From Lachnospiraceae bacterium (GTDB lineage Bacteria; Bacillota; Clostridia; Lachnospirales; Lachnospiraceae): a stretch of DNA of 28,762 nucleotides. Positions 14,797 to 23,774 of the stretch are shown piece by piece (within the stretch, counting starts at the first letter, position 1; the number at the start of each line of letters is the position of its first letter). The position numbers were made by a program, and so were the translations under genes. The notes under the pieces are model-generated. The model was not told the DNA's origin. It worked only from the letters and a program-made list of their open reading frames with translations, and ran no database searches. Location of the stretch: contig JAKSRN010000002.1 of NCBI GenBank assembly GCA_024403585.1, positions 1 to 28,762 of the forward strand, written 5' to 3'.

Positions 14797-16664
14797 TTTA
14801 TGCAGACAAAGAGAGAAAAGACCTGGGAGTGATGAGCGGGTACAACATGGACATGGCGTTCGGAGTCAGTGAAAATGACTTCGAATGCGCCATAGACAGA
14901 GACTCTCATTGCTGTGAAGCCGGGTACATCCTCTATGTAGAAGATGAGGAATACGGCGGAATCATCGACAGCGTGGCGGTGGACACAGGGAAGGACGTGA
15001 TCACATACGGCGGAAGGACATGGCACGGAGTGCTTGAGAATAAAATCATATGTCCGGAAGCCGGGCAGGACTACCTTGTACTGAACGGAGAAGCAAACAC
15101 TGTCCTGCAGGAGCTCATCGAAAACATGAAGCTGCAGACTCTGTTCAGAGCCAGCGAGGAAGATTCAGGAATTCGCATAGTAAGCTACCAGATGAACAGA
15201 TATATCAGCGGATATACTGGAATCAGGAAAATGCTGAAAGATGCGGACGCAAAACTCAAAATCAGATGGAACAGGGGAATGGTCGAGATATCGGCCGTTC
15301 CCCGAATTGATTATTCGCAGGATGAAGAATTTGATGATTCACAAGTGGATTTCACAATCAAAAAGAACTATCTTCCTGTAAACCATATTATCTGCCTGGG
15401 AATCGGTGATCTGAGAGAGCGAGCTGTCATTCATGTATTCACGGACGAAAACGGAGGAGTGCAGCAGTATTCAACAAAAGAAACACCACTGCAGGACAGT
15501 GACTATATCCTGGATGAAAGGAATCAGGTGCTGTTTGGCCAGAACGAAGTGGTAGAGGTGCTGGACTATCCGAACGCAGACATCACATACAATTTCATCT
15601 TGTTGGAAGGGAAACCTTCAGACTGGGCGACAAAGTACGAGGAGTATTTCAAACAGAAATTTGAGACGGACAGCACGACCGGAGAAGAGGTGGCGAGCGG
15701 TGAATTTGAGTCGGTGAAAGCTGACAGTGCGACAGCATACAAGCTGATAAAGACAGCGCCTGCAGACTGGTCAGAGAACTACGGAAATTATTTTGTGAAG
15801 TTCAACACGGGTCTGGCCATGGAATACAGGAAAGTCGAAGGAGCGAGCGCGTATGTACATACAGTGACAAGCTCGAAGCCTTCAGACTGGTCAGAGAACT
15901 ACGGAGGATATTACCAGAAGTCGGGAAGCGAGTTTGTAACAGTTCCGGGAACGGTGACAGAAAAATACACAAAACAGTCAAAAAAGCCTTCAGACTGGGC
16001 AAAGAACTGGGGTGATTACTATTATGCGTTCAATGATGGAACTAAAAGCGAATTCAAGCGAGTAGAGGGTATCACAAAGTATTCATACACCGTACAGACT
16101 AAAAAACCGACAGACTGGAACGATTCATGCACTTCATACTTCAAAAAGAAAAAAGGCGGAGGATATGAATCTGTATCTGAGGTAAACAAAAAAGCGCCTA
16201 CGTGGAAAGCAAAAACGTATTATACGAGGACGTCATACCAGGTGGCACCTTCGTGGTCAGAGAAGACGAGATACACATACAGCAAGAGCGAAGCAGCTCC
16301 GGCATGGAAGGCGTCAACGTACTACATCAGAGATACGAAACAGTCAGCGCCAACATTTGAAACTAATAAATACTATGAATTCACAGATACACCGGTAGCA
16401 CCTCCGTTCCTTGCGAACACTTTCTACAGGAGAGTATCTGATCAGTATGCGGTCATGGTAGCAGAGGCGGTCGAAAGGCTGGAAACGCACCACGCATCTG
16501 ACGAATTGAGCATAGCGCTTGAAGAGACAGAGCAGACATACGATATCGGAGACCTCGTAGGAACAAGGGAAGAAAAGACGGGAATAGAATCCGTGCAGGA
16601 AGTCGTTAAGAAGATTATCGAGATTAACGACACCGAAGTATCAATAACATATGAGGTGAATTAA
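14787..16664 (+). CDS. Tail-associated tip protein (Tal-like) with two repeat families
   Basis: A 625-residue baseplate/tip protein. Residues 1-275 and 540-625 resemble the Siphovirus ReqiPepy6 Gp37-like / prophage tail endopeptidase hub domain (GGIIDSVAVDTGKDVITYGGRTW; HHASDELSIALEETEQTYDIGDLVG). Between them (276-550) lie two tandem repeat families: five units containing P(S/A/T)DW followed by a YY/YF pair (at about 277, 324, 363, 400, 439) and five units beginning AP(T/S/A/P)(W/F) followed by a YY or similar pair (at about 469, 487, 504, 521, 538). These aromatic repeats look like a surface-exposed insertion, probably carbohydrate or wall binding. No protease motif is evident, so the cell wall-degrading role of some Tal proteins is not claimed. 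Confidence 0.82.
   Translation: MDLIYADKERKDLGVMSGYNMDMAFGVSENDFECAIDRDSHCCEAGYILYVEDEEYGGIIDSVAVDTGKDVITYGGRTWHGVLENKIICPEAGQDYLVLNGEANTVLQELIENMKLQTLFRASEEDSGIRIVSYQMNRYISGYTGIRKMLKDADAKLKIRWNRGMVEISAVPRIDYSQDEEFDDSQVDFTIKKNYLPVNHIICLGIGDLRERAVIHVFTDENGGVQQYSTKETPLQDSDYILDERNQVLFGQNEVVEVLDYPNADITYNFILLEGKPSDWATKYEEYFKQKFETDSTTGEEVASGEFESVKADSATAYKLIKTAPADWSENYGNYFVKFNTGLAMEYRKVEGASAYVHTVTSSKPSDWSENYGGYYQKSGSEFVTVPGTVTEKYTKQSKKPSDWAKNWGDYYYAFNDGTKSEFKRVEGITKYSYTVQTKKPTDWNDSCTSYFKKKKGGGYESVSEVNKKAPTWKAKTYYTRTSYQVAPSWSEKTRYTYSKSEAAPAWKASTYYIRDTKQSAPTFETNKYYEFTDTPVAPPFLANTFYRRVSDQYAVMVAEAVERLETHHASDELSIALEETEQTYDIGDLVGTREEKTGIESVQEVVKKIIEINDTEVSITYEVN
15612..16448 (+). repeat. Protein-coding tandem repeats in the tail-tip gene
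   Basis: Coding repeats of two kinds: five DW/YY units of about 37-48 residues and five AP-x-x-YY units of 17-18 residues. The DNA copies are partly similar (CCTTCAGACTGG and variants recur at 15615, 15876 and 15987), which would permit slippage or recombination to change repeat number. Confidence 0.75.
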
Positions 16665-17756
16665 ATGAGCGTACATCTTATCACGGGGTATGCAGGCGCC
16701 GGGCACGTTACATCGGCAGATGCCGGAAGATTTAACGCAGGAGTATGCGGAACGTCGAAATATGTAATGTGCACAGGCACACAGTTTGCGTACACCATCA
16801 AATCAAATAATGAAATCGAGATCGAGAGCGGCGACCTTGTGAACCAGGGACGACATGTGAGCATTCCGCAGAATAGCACCGAAATTGCAATCCTGCAGAA
16901 TGGAGCACAGAACAGAGTAAGAACAGACGCAATCGTGATCAGATACGAGAAGAATGCAGGCTCTGGCGTAGAAACAGCATCGCTTGTGGTTATCAAGGGA
17001 ACAGATGTGACGTCAGGATCGGAACCGCCGAAGCCAGCATTAAGAACAGGAAACATCTTCAACGGGGATGCAATCGACGATTTCCTGCTCTATTACGTGA
17101 CGATTGACAATTTCATCGTAACAAAAGTGGAGAAGGCATTCACGGTAGTGCCGGCACTGTCAAACATTATGGACTTCGTGTATCCGGTAGGCTCCATCTA
17201 CATGGCAGCAGTGAATGTAAATCCGGGCAAGATCTTCGGAGGAACATGGGAGAGGATCAATGGAAAATTCCTTTTTGCCGCAGACAATGGACATGCAGCA
17301 GGAACAACCGGAGGAGAGGAAAATGTAACTCTGACAGAGCAGCAGATTCCATCGCATACTCACGTAGGCGGAAAACATACACATACTACACCAAACCATA
17401 CGCACACATTTATAACGGGAAATGAGAGCGCAAATCATAATCATGGAACCGGAAAAACAAATCATCGTTTCACAACGAACCTTTATCTGGATAGCGATCC
17501 GACTGGAAGAAGAAAAGTAGCAAGCGGTAGTTCATACTACGCAATGACTACAACAACTTCAGACGCAGGAAACATTGCCGAAGTGGCAAATACCGGCAGC
17601 CAGAGCGCTCATCATACACATTCCGGAACAACAGCGGCAGCGGCTCCAACAACAAACGAAGAAGGAGCTGTAAACACAGGAGCAGCTGGCGGAGGAACAT
17701 CGCACAATAATATGCCTCCGTACCTGTCAGTGTATGTATGGAAGCGTACTGCATAA
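16665..17756 (+). CDS. Tail fibre with His-rich collar-type C-terminus
   Basis: A 363-residue fibre or baseplate protein. Residues 1-165 form a probable attachment domain (MSVHLITGYAGAGHVTSADA; NRVRTDAIVIRYEKN). From about 166 comes the phage collar/tail-fibre domain: YPVGSIYMAAVNVNPGKIFGGTWERI then TLTEQQIPSHTHVGGKHTHT, and the ending NNMPPYLSVYVWKRTA. HxH pairs recur through residues 226-325 (SHTH, KHTHT, NHTHT, NHNHG, HHTHS), a pattern that in T4 gp37-like fibres coordinates metal ions along a trimer needle. It ends 12 bases before the DGR target gene. No variable repeat is found here. Confidence 0.85.
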   Translation: MSVHLITGYAGAGHVTSADAGRFNAGVCGTSKYVMCTGTQFAYTIKSNNEIEIESGDLVNQGRHVSIPQNSTEIAILQNGAQNRVRTDAIVIRYEKNAGSGVETASLVVIKGTDVTSGSEPPKPALRTGNIFNGDAIDDFLLYYVTIDNFIVTKVEKAFTVVPALSNIMDFVYPVGSIYMAAVNVNPGKIFGGTWERINGKFLFAADNGHAAGTTGGEENVTLTEQQIPSHTHVGGKHTHTTPNHTHTFITGNESANHNHGTGKTNHRFTTNLYLDSDPTGRRKVASGSSYYAMTTTTSDAGNIAEVANTGSQSAHHTHSGTTAAAAPTTNEEGAVNTGAAGGGTSHNNMPPYLSVYVWKRTA

Positions 17757-17768
17757 GGAGGGTGAAGA

Positions 17769-20700
17769 ATGGAAGAAACTTTTGTATTCGTCGAGGGGTA
17801 CGATAATGACAATGACTTTGTAGATGAGTATATTGTCGATATCGACTTCAAGAAGAAAGAAATCGGAGAGATTGGTGAGCAGGTACTTGTTGCCGGCGAA
17901 AACAAATCTCAGTATATCGGCTTTGAAGCAGATAGATACTATGACGGCATCGACCTGTCAACGAAGTCGATTCACTTCATTTACGTAGGTACCACAGGCT
18001 ACTCAGACATTGAGAGAGCAATCAATGTGAGCAGAAGCGAGAACAAGATCAGATTTGCATTCCTTGTGCCTGGTGAGGCACTTATGGAAATCGGAGAGAT
18101 GATGTTCTGTGCCGATTTCATCGGCCCGAATTACTCTTTGAAGACAGTTCCGAAGACGGTAGAAGTCAAGGAAGGTCTGACCGGTTCAGAAATTGTTGAA
18201 AGACCAGCAGAGAAGATCTGGTACCAGGAAATGGAAGCACTCTGGGCAGAAACTCAGCAGAATGCGAGCGAAGCCGCAGAGGCGGTGAAGACTACAACAA
18301 AGAATGCGTCGGACGCGGCAGCGGATGCAAGAACAGCGAGAGAGCAGGCAAATGCAGCAGCAGAAAGCGCAGAGACATCAGCAAGAAGCTCCGCAGCGGC
18401 AGCAGAGTACCTCAGAAATCTGTTAGATAAATATCCGACAAGTTATGTCGCTGATGTAGAGGCGACAGACGGAGGAATTCGCATCAAGTATGCATCGGGA
18501 GACAGCGAGGTAATTCCGGTAGCTGCGTCTGGCGGATTGTCGTTTGATGGCGGATATCAGGACGAGGAAGGGTACCTGCATCTGACAAAAGACGGAGAAG
18601 AAATCGAAGGATTTGACCCTATCAAGATCGCTGGCGGAGGCGGAGGCGGAGGAACCGGCGGAAGCCGAATCACCTTCGCAAGCTATACAGCACCGACATT
18701 CTCCGTTATGGAATCGAGCGGAACAGCTCCGATCAGATTCAAATTCACATCCGTGGACGTGGAAACGGGAATGGAGACAGGTGCAGCGAATATTGCAATC
18801 GCGGTAGGCGGTTCAGTAAGAGCGAACAAGACCATCCAGCAGGGCGACGATATTACAGTTGACCCGTTCCCGTATCTGACAAACGGTTCAAATACGGTGA
18901 AGCTGACCATCACTGACAGTTACGGAAGCATTGCTTCACGTACATTCACAATCACGATGGAAAACTTCGGGCTTGAATGGAGCCTCGGAAATACCTACAA
19001 AAATACGGAAGCGACGCTCGGATTCTATGTAACACCGACAGGATCCGGAAGCAAAGTAATCTACACATACGTGGATGGAACGCTGTATTCAACAGACAAT
19101 GTATCTACATCCGGACGAAGAATGACAAAAACAATCACGGGCCTGACACACGGCATGCATTTCATCGAAGTATATGGACTCATGGATGTAGGAGGTTCCT
19201 CACTTGAATCTCAGCATCTGACTTGTGCAGTGGCTCAGATCGGAAGCTCGGCGGTCCCTGTCGTGGCAGTAGACTGGCCGGTCGGAAGCATGACACAGTA
19301 CACAAACATTCAGATTCCGTATATGGTAGTGGATCCTGGCAACAATCCTGCAGACGTTCAGTTCACCGTGAATGGAGTTATCCAGTCATCGGTAAGAGTG
19401 GACCAGGCAGAGCAGATCTGGAGCTATAGACCGGTAATGTCGGGCAAGGTGACACTCGGAATCATGTGCGGAAGCACGATTTCACAGAAAGAACTGACAA
19501 TCAATTCCATCGGTTCAGATGTGGAAGAAATCACAGACGGACTGGCAATCAAGGTAGACCCTTCAGTGATCACAGACCTCAGAAGCTGGTCATATGGAGA
19601 CTACAGATTCAGTATGTCAGAGAACTTCGACTTCACGAACGGAGGCCTGCAGGTTGACGAGAACGGCGTTCATTGCATCCGTATTACAGCAGGAGACAGA
19701 CTCACACTCAACTATCCGCTGTTCTCCGGAGACGCAAGAAGAACCGGCAAAGAGGCGAAAATAGTCTACAGAGTGGCTAACAGTTCGAACAAGGAAGCAG
19801 AGGCTATCAGCTGCATGGATTCAGGCATCGGCCTTCAGGCGTTTGCAAACAACGTATATCTGCGCGGAGATCAGACCACAGTAACACTGTCGGTATGCGA
19901 GGACATGAAGACAGAACTTGATATCAATATCGAGCAGGATTCTGAAGACAGACTAATGTACATGTGGGAGAAATGTTCGACATTTGCATTCGGCAAGTAC
20001 GCAACAAATGAGAGCTTTACACATGCGACCGCAAAGGGCATCACATTCGGTTCGGATGATGCAGACGTATATCTGTATCTGTTCAGAGCGTACACACGCG
20101 ACCTGACAGAGGACGAGCTGAAAGCAAATTATATTCATGATGGAGCGGACGGAGACGAGATCAGAGACCGCCAGAACAGAAATGATATCTATGATGGAGC
20201 AGGCAAACCGGATCCGGAGCTTGTAGCAGAAAAGAATCCGAATGCTCACGTTATAATCGTGGATGCGCCTAGAATGACCGTAGGAAAGAAGGATACTGTA
20301 GTAGGTGCAATTCGCCACATCTACACGGGAGGCGGCGCAGAACACCGTTTTTCAGCGCCTATGGAGATGGTAGTGCAGGGTACTTCATCTGTAGAACATG
20401 CTGAGACTGCAGGAGGAAACCTGAAGTTCAAACTGAAGCAGGGAATCACTCTGGAGGACGGAACGCACAAAGGTGGATATGCAATGAACGGCGAAGACAA
20501 GTCGGTTCCTATCACTATCCTGAACTACAAGAAGAATATTGCCAGTGAAGACCATATCGTCAACAAGGCAGTATCTGAATGGTACCAGAGATACCAGCCT
20601 ACAGTGAGACAGGCGAGAAAAGACGATCCGAGAGTGCGAGACTGCATGGAATCGGTAATGTGCGTGGTATTCTTCCACAACACATCAGAAAACACCGTCA

Positions 20701-23681
20701 TGGTAGGACCTGATACAGTTCAGCCGGACGAAACCGTATTCTTCGGAATCGGAAACCTCTGCACCGATAAGGATGCAGAAAACGCATACCAGTATGATCC
20801 TATCGTAATCGAAGTAAAGAACAACACAGAGCCTTCTGTACGATTCAAGTCAGGAGATATGCTCACAGACTTCGATACAAACTTTGAGTTCAGATATCTG
20901 AACGAGGATGTATTCACTGAGGCACAGGCGAAAGCAAAGTTCCAGGAGATGGGCGCATTCGTCCACGCAACAGACTGGACAGAGGCAACAAATACTGCTC
21001 TTACTAGAGTAGTGACCATTGACGGACAGGCATTCTCAACAGACTCTGCAGCATACAGAAAAGCAAAGTGGAAAGCGGAAGCGCCGAACTACTTTGATAT
21101 GCAGGCGCTGTATTGGCACCACAATGACACTTTGTTCCATCTTCTGAGAGATAACAGAGCGAAGAATATGTTCTGGTCATTCGCACCTTCAGAGGGCGTA
21201 TGGAGCCTCAGATTTGCATGGGACCATGATACTGGACACTGCAGAAACAATGAAGGCTACTATGACATGGAGCCCGGCTACATGGATTTCGACACTATCG
21301 GAACAGCGGATGTTTACAACGCAGCGGACAATGTAATCTTCTCAAATCTCAGAGAATGCAACTGGGATGATCTGAAAGCGGCATACATCAATAGAGAGTC
21401 AGCAGGAGCATGGAATGGTGACGCATTCTATGATTATTGCAAACAGAACCAGGACTACCTTTGCGAAGCGCTCTGGATCGAGGATGCAATGCACAATGCA
21501 ATCAGAGTCATGCAGAACCTTGGAACTGACGCGTACCTTGCGAGAGCGACAGGCAAGATGCAGCTTCACCTGAAGAAGTCGCTGAAATTCCAGAAAGCGC
21601 TTGTAGACAGTTACTACTGTTCTACTGCAGCAACATCAGATTCAGCATCATTCCGTGGATACGCTCCATCCGAATGGAGAGGAATCAGACCGAACGGAAC
21701 CGTATCGGTAACGATGTACACGGACATCTATGTCAATGTACTGGCTGGATCCACAGCATACAGAGTGAGAGCCAAAGCAGGAGAGCCTATCACTATCGAT
21801 ATCAGCGCATCGCTGAATGATACAGAAATCTACTGGAGAAGCGCAGAATGGTATCAGGCATTCGGAAGCCTTGCAGGTCTGTACCTTGGCCAGTTTGAGG
21901 CGAGCAAGCTGAAGAGAGTAAGAGAAATCCTGATCGGAAGCGACGTGGATGGATACTTCAACACGAACTTCACGACAGGTTCGTTTGATAACTGCCTGAA
22001 GCTCGAAAAGCTGAACCTCGGCGGATTAGTCAATGCGAAGAAAGCATTTGATTTCAGCCCGAACATCTATCTGAAGGAACTGTACACGAAGGGATCCGGT
22101 GTGACCGGTATCACATTCGCAAAGAACGGAAGACTCAGAGAGGCAAAACTGAATGCAGTAGCGTCTCTGTTCATGAGTGGTCTGAGACTGCTTGAGGATT
22201 TCGAAATGGAAAGCTATGACAAACTGGCGTCTCTGACAGTAGAGGACAGCCCGGCAGTAGACAGTTTTGAACTTGTCAATACTGCTGACAACTTGGCAAG
22301 AGTCAGACTGCTGGAGATTGACTGGAGAGTTCCGGTCACGGCTTACGACACACTGCTCAGATTAAAGGGAATCCACGGTATCGATGACGACGGCTACGAT
22401 GTAGCAGAAGGAGTAGTAACCGGTGCAGTATTCTTCCAGTCTGTGAGCAGAAGTAAGTATGATGATATCGTGAGCAAGATGCCTGCGATTGAATTCACCT
22501 ACGGAGAGCTGCTTGAGGAACATACAGTCACATTCCAGAACGATGACGGATCAGTACTGTTCGTGGCCAAGGTAGAGCACGGAGGAAATCTGAAAGACCC
22601 TGTGCAGGCAGGACTCATCAGCGCGCCTTCAAAAGAGAGTACAGTGGAATATAATTTCACATACTACAAGTGGGACAAATCTCTTGAGTATATCGTCAGT
22701 GACATGCTGGTAACAGCGACATACACAAGAACAATCAGAACCAACACTGTCAGATTCTTCGCACCGAACAGAACGACTGTATTAGAAACCTACGTAGTAG
22801 GCGCTCATGGAAATTGTGCGTATGCAGGAGAGGATTTGAAACAGTCAGGATATGTATGGATCGGATGGGACAAGGACACCAGCGACGTTGTGGAAGACAT
22901 GGACGTATATCCTGTCATGATGTATCCTGCGATGCCGGCAGAAGTCAAGGATATCAGCAAGTATGATTATGCATACTCAGATGATCCGAACGACAGAGCA
23001 GCATACACATTCAGCGAGTTCTATGCAATCTGCAAGACCGGCCAGGCGCTTGATTACTTCCCAGTAACAACAAGAATCAAGATGAAGGTCAACACTCCGG
23101 TGATTGCCGACACAGACATCGTATTGAGCCTTCATGCTACAGATCAGTACGAACTGGTATCGGGTGGTCGAAGCAACGTGGTATTCTACATGGTTGGCGT
23201 TCTGAATGCGAACAGACAGATGAACAGCACAAACACGAACGTGGGAGGTTGGGATAAGTCAGCAATGAGAACATGGCTCAACGACGTCCTGTTCAAAGAG
23301 TTGGATCCTAAATGGAGAAACTTCATCGAGAAGGCTGTGACACTTGCATCTGCCGGTGGTACGTCAGCAAACATTGTAAGGTCTGAAGATTATCTGAGAC
23401 TTCCTTCTACATCTGAGTTGGGATTCGATATCAATGCTGTTCCTTACAAAAATGAAACGAAAACCACTGAAGCAGGAGCTGCTGTTCCGTTCAGCTGTTA
23501 TACCGATAACAACAGCCGTATCAAGAAAACCTATAACGGCACCGGAGCTGCTACGAACTACTGGACCCGTTCGGCCGAGGCGGGCGGTTCGTCCGCCTTT
23601 CGTAATGTCACTAACTATGGCAACAGCAACGCCAGTAACGCCGGCAACGGCAATGGCGTGTGCCTGGGCTTCTGCGGTTAA
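17769..23681 (+). CDS. Giant DGR-diversified receptor-binding tail-tip protein
   Basis: At 1970 residues, the largest protein in the window and the target of the retroelement. Domains by eye: a BppU-like baseplate N-terminus (1-135), an Ala-rich coiled coil (about 158-215), a Gly linker (about 288-300), Ig/FN3-like beta modules (300-600), a LamG-like unit (about 615-790, ending AYTRDLTEDELKANYIHDG), a CotH-like segment (about 830-1180, with LRDNRAKNMFWSF and LRFAWDHDTG), LRR-like strands (about 1375-1520), two InlB-type repeats (about 1584-1660 and 1657-1715), and a C-terminal DUF6273/C-type-lectin-like domain (about 1770-1970) beginning with the VR codons at W1932. The ending GVCLGFCG corresponds to the GVRPAL-type ending of similar DGR targets. 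The role is inferred to be host-receptor binding. Domain names other than the VR domain are tentative. Confidence 0.88.
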   Translation: MEETFVFVEGYDNDNDFVDEYIVDIDFKKKEIGEIGEQVLVAGENKSQYIGFEADRYYDGIDLSTKSIHFIYVGTTGYSDIERAINVSRSENKIRFAFLVPGEALMEIGEMMFCADFIGPNYSLKTVPKTVEVKEGLTGSEIVERPAEKIWYQEMEALWAETQQNASEAAEAVKTTTKNASDAAADARTAREQANAAAESAETSARSSAAAAEYLRNLLDKYPTSYVADVEATDGGIRIKYASGDSEVIPVAASGGLSFDGGYQDEEGYLHLTKDGEEIEGFDPIKIAGGGGGGGTGGSRITFASYTAPTFSVMESSGTAPIRFKFTSVDVETGMETGAANIAIAVGGSVRANKTIQQGDDITVDPFPYLTNGSNTVKLTITDSYGSIASRTFTITMENFGLEWSLGNTYKNTEATLGFYVTPTGSGSKVIYTYVDGTLYSTDNVSTSGRRMTKTITGLTHGMHFIEVYGLMDVGGSSLESQHLTCAVAQIGSSAVPVVAVDWPVGSMTQYTNIQIPYMVVDPGNNPADVQFTVNGVIQSSVRVDQAEQIWSYRPVMSGKVTLGIMCGSTISQKELTINSIGSDVEEITDGLAIKVDPSVITDLRSWSYGDYRFSMSENFDFTNGGLQVDENGVHCIRITAGDRLTLNYPLFSGDARRTGKEAKIVYRVANSSNKEAEAISCMDSGIGLQAFANNVYLRGDQTTVTLSVCEDMKTELDINIEQDSEDRLMYMWEKCSTFAFGKYATNESFTHATAKGITFGSDDADVYLYLFRAYTRDLTEDELKANYIHDGADGDEIRDRQNRNDIYDGAGKPDPELVAEKNPNAHVIIVDAPRMTVGKKDTVVGAIRHIYTGGGAEHRFSAPMEMVVQGTSSVEHAETAGGNLKFKLKQGITLEDGTHKGGYAMNGEDKSVPITILNYKKNIASEDHIVNKAVSEWYQRYQPTVRQARKDDPRVRDCMESVMCVVFFHNTSENTVMVGPDTVQPDETVFFGIGNLCTDKDAENAYQYDPIVIEVKNNTEPSVRFKSGDMLTDFDTNFEFRYLNEDVFTEAQAKAKFQEMGAFVHATDWTEATNTALTRVVTIDGQAFSTDSAAYRKAKWKAEAPNYFDMQALYWHHNDTLFHLLRDNRAKNMFWSFAPSEGVWSLRFAWDHDTGHCRNNEGYYDMEPGYMDFDTIGTADVYNAADNVIFSNLRECNWDDLKAAYINRESAGAWNGDAFYDYCKQNQDYLCEALWIEDAMHNAIRVMQNLGTDAYLARATGKMQLHLKKSLKFQKALVDSYYCSTAATSDSASFRGYAPSEWRGIRPNGTVSVTMYTDIYVNVLAGSTAYRVRAKAGEPITIDISASLNDTEIYWRSAEWYQAFGSLAGLYLGQFEASKLKRVREILIGSDVDGYFNTNFTTGSFDNCLKLEKLNLGGLVNAKKAFDFSPNIYLKELYTKGSGVTGITFAKNGRLREAKLNAVASLFMSGLRLLEDFEMESYDKLASLTVEDSPAVDSFELVNTADNLARVRLLEIDWRVPVTAYDTLLRLKGIHGIDDDGYDVAEGVVTGAVFFQSVSRSKYDDIVSKMPAIEFTYGELLEEHTVTFQNDDGSVLFVAKVEHGGNLKDPVQAGLISAPSKESTVEYNFTYYKWDKSLEYIVSDMLVTATYTRTIRTNTVRFFAPNRTTVLETYVVGAHGNCAYAGEDLKQSGYVWIGWDKDTSDVVEDMDVYPVMMYPAMPAEVKDISKYDYAYSDDPNDRAAYTFSEFYAICKTGQALDYFPVTTRIKMKVNTPVIADTDIVLSLHATDQYELVSGGRSNVVFYMVGVLNANRQMNSTNTNVGGWDKSAMRTWLNDVLFKELDPKWRNFIEKAVTLASAGGTSANIVRSEDYLRLPSTSELGFDINAVPYKNETKTTEAGAAVPFSCYTDNNSRIKKTYNGTGAATNYWTRSAEAGGSSAFRNVTNYGNSNASNAGNGNGVCLGFCG
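23562..23670 (+). repeat. DGR variable repeat (VR)
   Basis: 109 bases at the 3' end of the tail-tip gene, in phase with codons 1932-1967. Compared with TR (offset 659) there are ten differences, at 23583, 23611, 23616, 23631, 23632, 23635, 23643, 23644, 23649 and 23650. Every one is A in TR: seven A to G, two A to C, one A to T. Seven amino acids change: S1939G, N1948T, N1950Y, N1955A, N1956S, N1959G and N1961G (template to present). Confidence 0.97.
23654..23679 (+). other. Initiation of mutagenic homing (IMH) region
   Basis: An A-free, G/C/T tract at the 3' end of VR. VR and TR are identical through 23670 and then split (TCTGCGG versus CCTGTCC), as the IMH and IMH* of known DGRs do. In that system this boundary fixes the direction of transfer from TR to VR. 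The boundary is read directly; the function is by analogy. Confidence 0.7.
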
Positions 23682-23699
23682 TCGGTACATCGAAAAATC

Positions 23700-23718
23700 A
23701 GCCCGCCTTGTGCGGGCT
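23700..23718 (+). other. Perfect hairpin/cruciform just downstream of VR
   Basis: AGCCCGC (23700-23706) and GCGGGCT (23712-23718) form a perfect seven-pair stem with a five-base loop, 30 bases after VR and 18 after the stop codon. There is no T-run after it on the + strand, so it is not a good terminator for the tail gene. Known DGRs have a similar hairpin beyond VR that stimulates homing. Confidence 0.7.
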
Positions 23719-23740
23719 AGTGCTAGATTACGAGCCTAAA

Positions 23741-23759
23741 ATGTGGTATTATCCCACAT
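23741..23759 (+). promoter_or_regulatory. Hairpin next to the avd ribosome site
   Basis: ATGTGG (23741-23746) pairs with CCACAT (23754-23759) around a seven-base loop, directly abutting the GGAGG (23760-23764) of avd. It may modulate avd translation or be part of the DGR transcript fold. Confidence 0.35.
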
Positions 23760-23774
23760 GGAGGCAAGGCAAAA

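Noticed and set aside
17326..17640. His-rich repeats in the fibre as a second variable repeat or CRISPR-like array
   Set aside because: No match to TR, and repeats are short coding motifs without spacer periodicity.
23695..23720. Hairpin after VR as a terminator on the minus strand (T-run on that strand)
   Set aside because: No minus-strand gene ends there; location relative to VR fits a DGR element better. A minor terminator role is not excluded.
23714..23752. Promoter for avd/TR/RT (TGCTAGATT or TATTAT as -10)
   Set aside because: No -35 at acceptable spacing; the evidence is too weak to list as a promoter.
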